A stretch of 64,000 nucleotides of DNA from positions 3,968,001 to 4,032,000 of the forward strand of contig NC_087381.1 in assembly GCF_963675165.1 (NCBI RefSeq), given 5' to 3'. The stretch's first letter is position 1. Every line of letters starts with the position of its first letter. The notes under the pieces were generated by a model. That model saw only the letters and a program-made list of their open reading frames with translations. It ran no database searches and had not been told where the DNA came from. The position numbers and the translations under genes were made by a program. Shown piece after piece: positions 63,165 to 64,000 of the stretch. Source of the stretch: Halichondria panicea (lineage: Eukaryota; Porifera; Demospongiae; Suberitida; Halichondriidae).

Positions 63165-64000
63165 TCTCTCGAAGACACCTCCCCACCATGGTAGCGTTCA
63201 ACGTTGAACACCCATTCGCAGCTTAGTTCCGCTAAGTGTTCCTTGACAGTACCGTCCTGGAAAATAGCCTTCATATACTTGGCTGCTGCTTTGAACGTTT
63301 TTCCGTTGTCAGACAAGAACTTTCGGGGTAAACCTCTTCTGGATGCAAATCTCTTCAAACATCTTAAGAACGTTAACGTGGATTGGTTTGAGACGATGTC
63401 CAGATGTACAGCTCGAGTGACTAAGCACGTAAACAGACAGATCCATACTTTGTCGGGTGTAACCGAACCACGGATGCTCAAAGGGCCAGCAAAGTCGACA
63501 CCAGTGTACGAAAAGGCTGGATCTTCCTTCACTCTGAACGTGGGTAGAGGTGGTGGTGGTGTAGTCTTGAAGGGTGCTCCTTCGAATCTTCTGCACAGAA
63601 CACATCGGTGAATGATGCACTTCGTTAGACTTCTCCCTTTCGGTATCCAGAAACTTCTCCTGGTCTCAGTCAGTGTTTCCTTCACTCCGTTATGGCAAAC
63701 CCGCTCATGGGCTCTTCTCACAATCAGTTTAGTCAGAGGATGGGTTCTGGGTAGGAGTATTGGGTGCCTGGTAGCATACGGGATTTCTGCATTGGAGAGT
63801 CTTCCTCCACAACGCCATATTCCTTTCTCGTCTTTGAAGAGGTTTAGCTGTTTCTCCTGAGCCTTGAAGTTTTTCTCTTGGACCAACTGTCGCTGTGCGG
63901 TCGTTATCCACAATCCTTCCGCATGGGCTAGCTCTTCTGGGGTCAGGTTGGCTGAGATGTCAATGTAACTCCTCTTGAATACTCCAACTGCTCTCAGGAC
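63128..64000 (-). CDS. pol: BEL/Pao Pol: integrase (runs off the right edge)
   Basis: The minus-strand frame is open from the window edge: ISANLTPEELAHAEGLWITT, then the zinc-binding region with HPILLPRTHPLTKLIVRRAH and HNGVKETLTETRRSFWIPKG and a CVLCRR pair. The core has TGVDFAGPLSIRG (first Asp), LFTCLVTRAVHLDIV, and RKFLSDNGKTFKAAAKYM (second Asp). Close to NVERYHGG (about 63190) one base appears to be missing; relatives read P-W-W-G-G-V-F-E-R there, and this text is present in the other frame at 63150-63190, containing the catalytic Glu. Integrases of this type insert the cDNA. The copy carries at least this one frameshift. Confidence 0.92.
   Translation of the reverse strand, partial: VLRAVGVFKRSYIDISANLTPEELAHAEGLWITTAQRQLVQEKNFKAQEKQLNLFKDEKGIWRCGGRLSNAEIPYATRHPILLPRTHPLTKLIVRRAHERVCHNGVKETLTETRRSFWIPKGRSLTKCIIHRCVLCRRFEGAPFKTTPPPPLPTFRVKEDPAFSYTGVDFAGPLSIRGSVTPDKVWICLFTCLVTRAVHLDIVSNQSTLTFLRCLKRFASRRGLPRKFLSDNGKTFKAAAKYMKAIFQDGTVKEHLAELSCEWVFNVERYHGGEVSSREWSNRQNVAYEK

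Noticed and set aside
1-64000. tRNA, rRNA and other structured RNA genes
   Set aside because: I looked for typical tRNA A/B-box words and conserved rRNA segments and saw nothing convincing; a covariance-model scan would be needed to exclude small RNAs.

Overview
This 64 kb window is gene-poor eukaryotic DNA made almost entirely of transposable elements (TEs), most of them broken, nested or non-autonomous. It is AT-rich and carries short spliceosomal introns, palindromic MITEs, minisatellites and coding remnants of nearly every eukaryotic TE class. Several TE proteins (the transposase-OTU protein, the 'VHYP..P.fFLTPRKC' protein, the C-terminal 'PPWAFV' protein, an intron-containing Helitron) resemble types I associate with sponge and other early-branching animal genomes. 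A demosponge or similar non-bilaterian animal is therefore my best guess; it is an inference and no host marker gene confirms it.

Layout. 1-345: copia reverse-transcriptase fragment. 478-1823: G/C-rich TIR element. 3.0-5.6 kb: piggyBac-like 5' fragments around a MITE and a degraded two-gene Tc1-like element. 5.6-8.6 kb: minus-strand TE proteins (SANT-type and a conserved transposon protein). 9.1-11.1 kb: a better copy of the two-gene Tc1-like element, with a DD34E transposase (+) convergent with a two-exon ubiquitin-like/PB1-like gene (-). 12.3-15.7 kb: an unknown domain, then a transposase-OTU gene interrupted by a 330-bp MITE and ending in a coding minisatellite. 16.1-18.8 kb: a DNA element with a MULE-like element nested in it. 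20.2-23.7 kb: foldback elements and hAT pieces. 24.4-25.9 kb: P-element-like transposase remnant. 26.7-33 kb: MITEs, microsatellite, and coding traces of one unidentified spliced gene (29.97-30.73 kb), perhaps the only non-TE locus. 33.9-39.3 kb: a Helitron (minus) with an exon-repeat N-terminus, Rep/HUH, PIF1 helicase and OB-fold C-terminus.

41.9-47.2 kb: a minus-strand transposase-like gene split by a complete Gypsy retrotransposon (42288-46675; identical 147-bp LTRs, 5-bp target duplication AGTGT, Ser-tRNA primer site). 47.3-47.8 kb: tyrosine-recombinase remnant. 48-58 kb: tandem repeats, foldback elements, a coding exon at 53.6-54.1 kb, and a MULE-like element with a perfect 9-bp target duplication. 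58.3-61 kb: three DNA elements almost end to end, two of them sharing one TTAA. 61.0-61.7 kb: third copy of the unknown domain. 62.1-64 kb: 3' half of a BEL/Pao retrotransposon running off the right edge.

Two things stand out. The Tc1-like transposase is paired with the same convergent accessory gene in two independent copies, which suggests a two-gene transposon. Also, short perfect tandem duplications (about 8-40 bp) occur throughout and repeatedly break otherwise sound reading frames; this is either an unusual mutational process or an assembly artefact. All names rest on motifs read by eye; no database search was possible.
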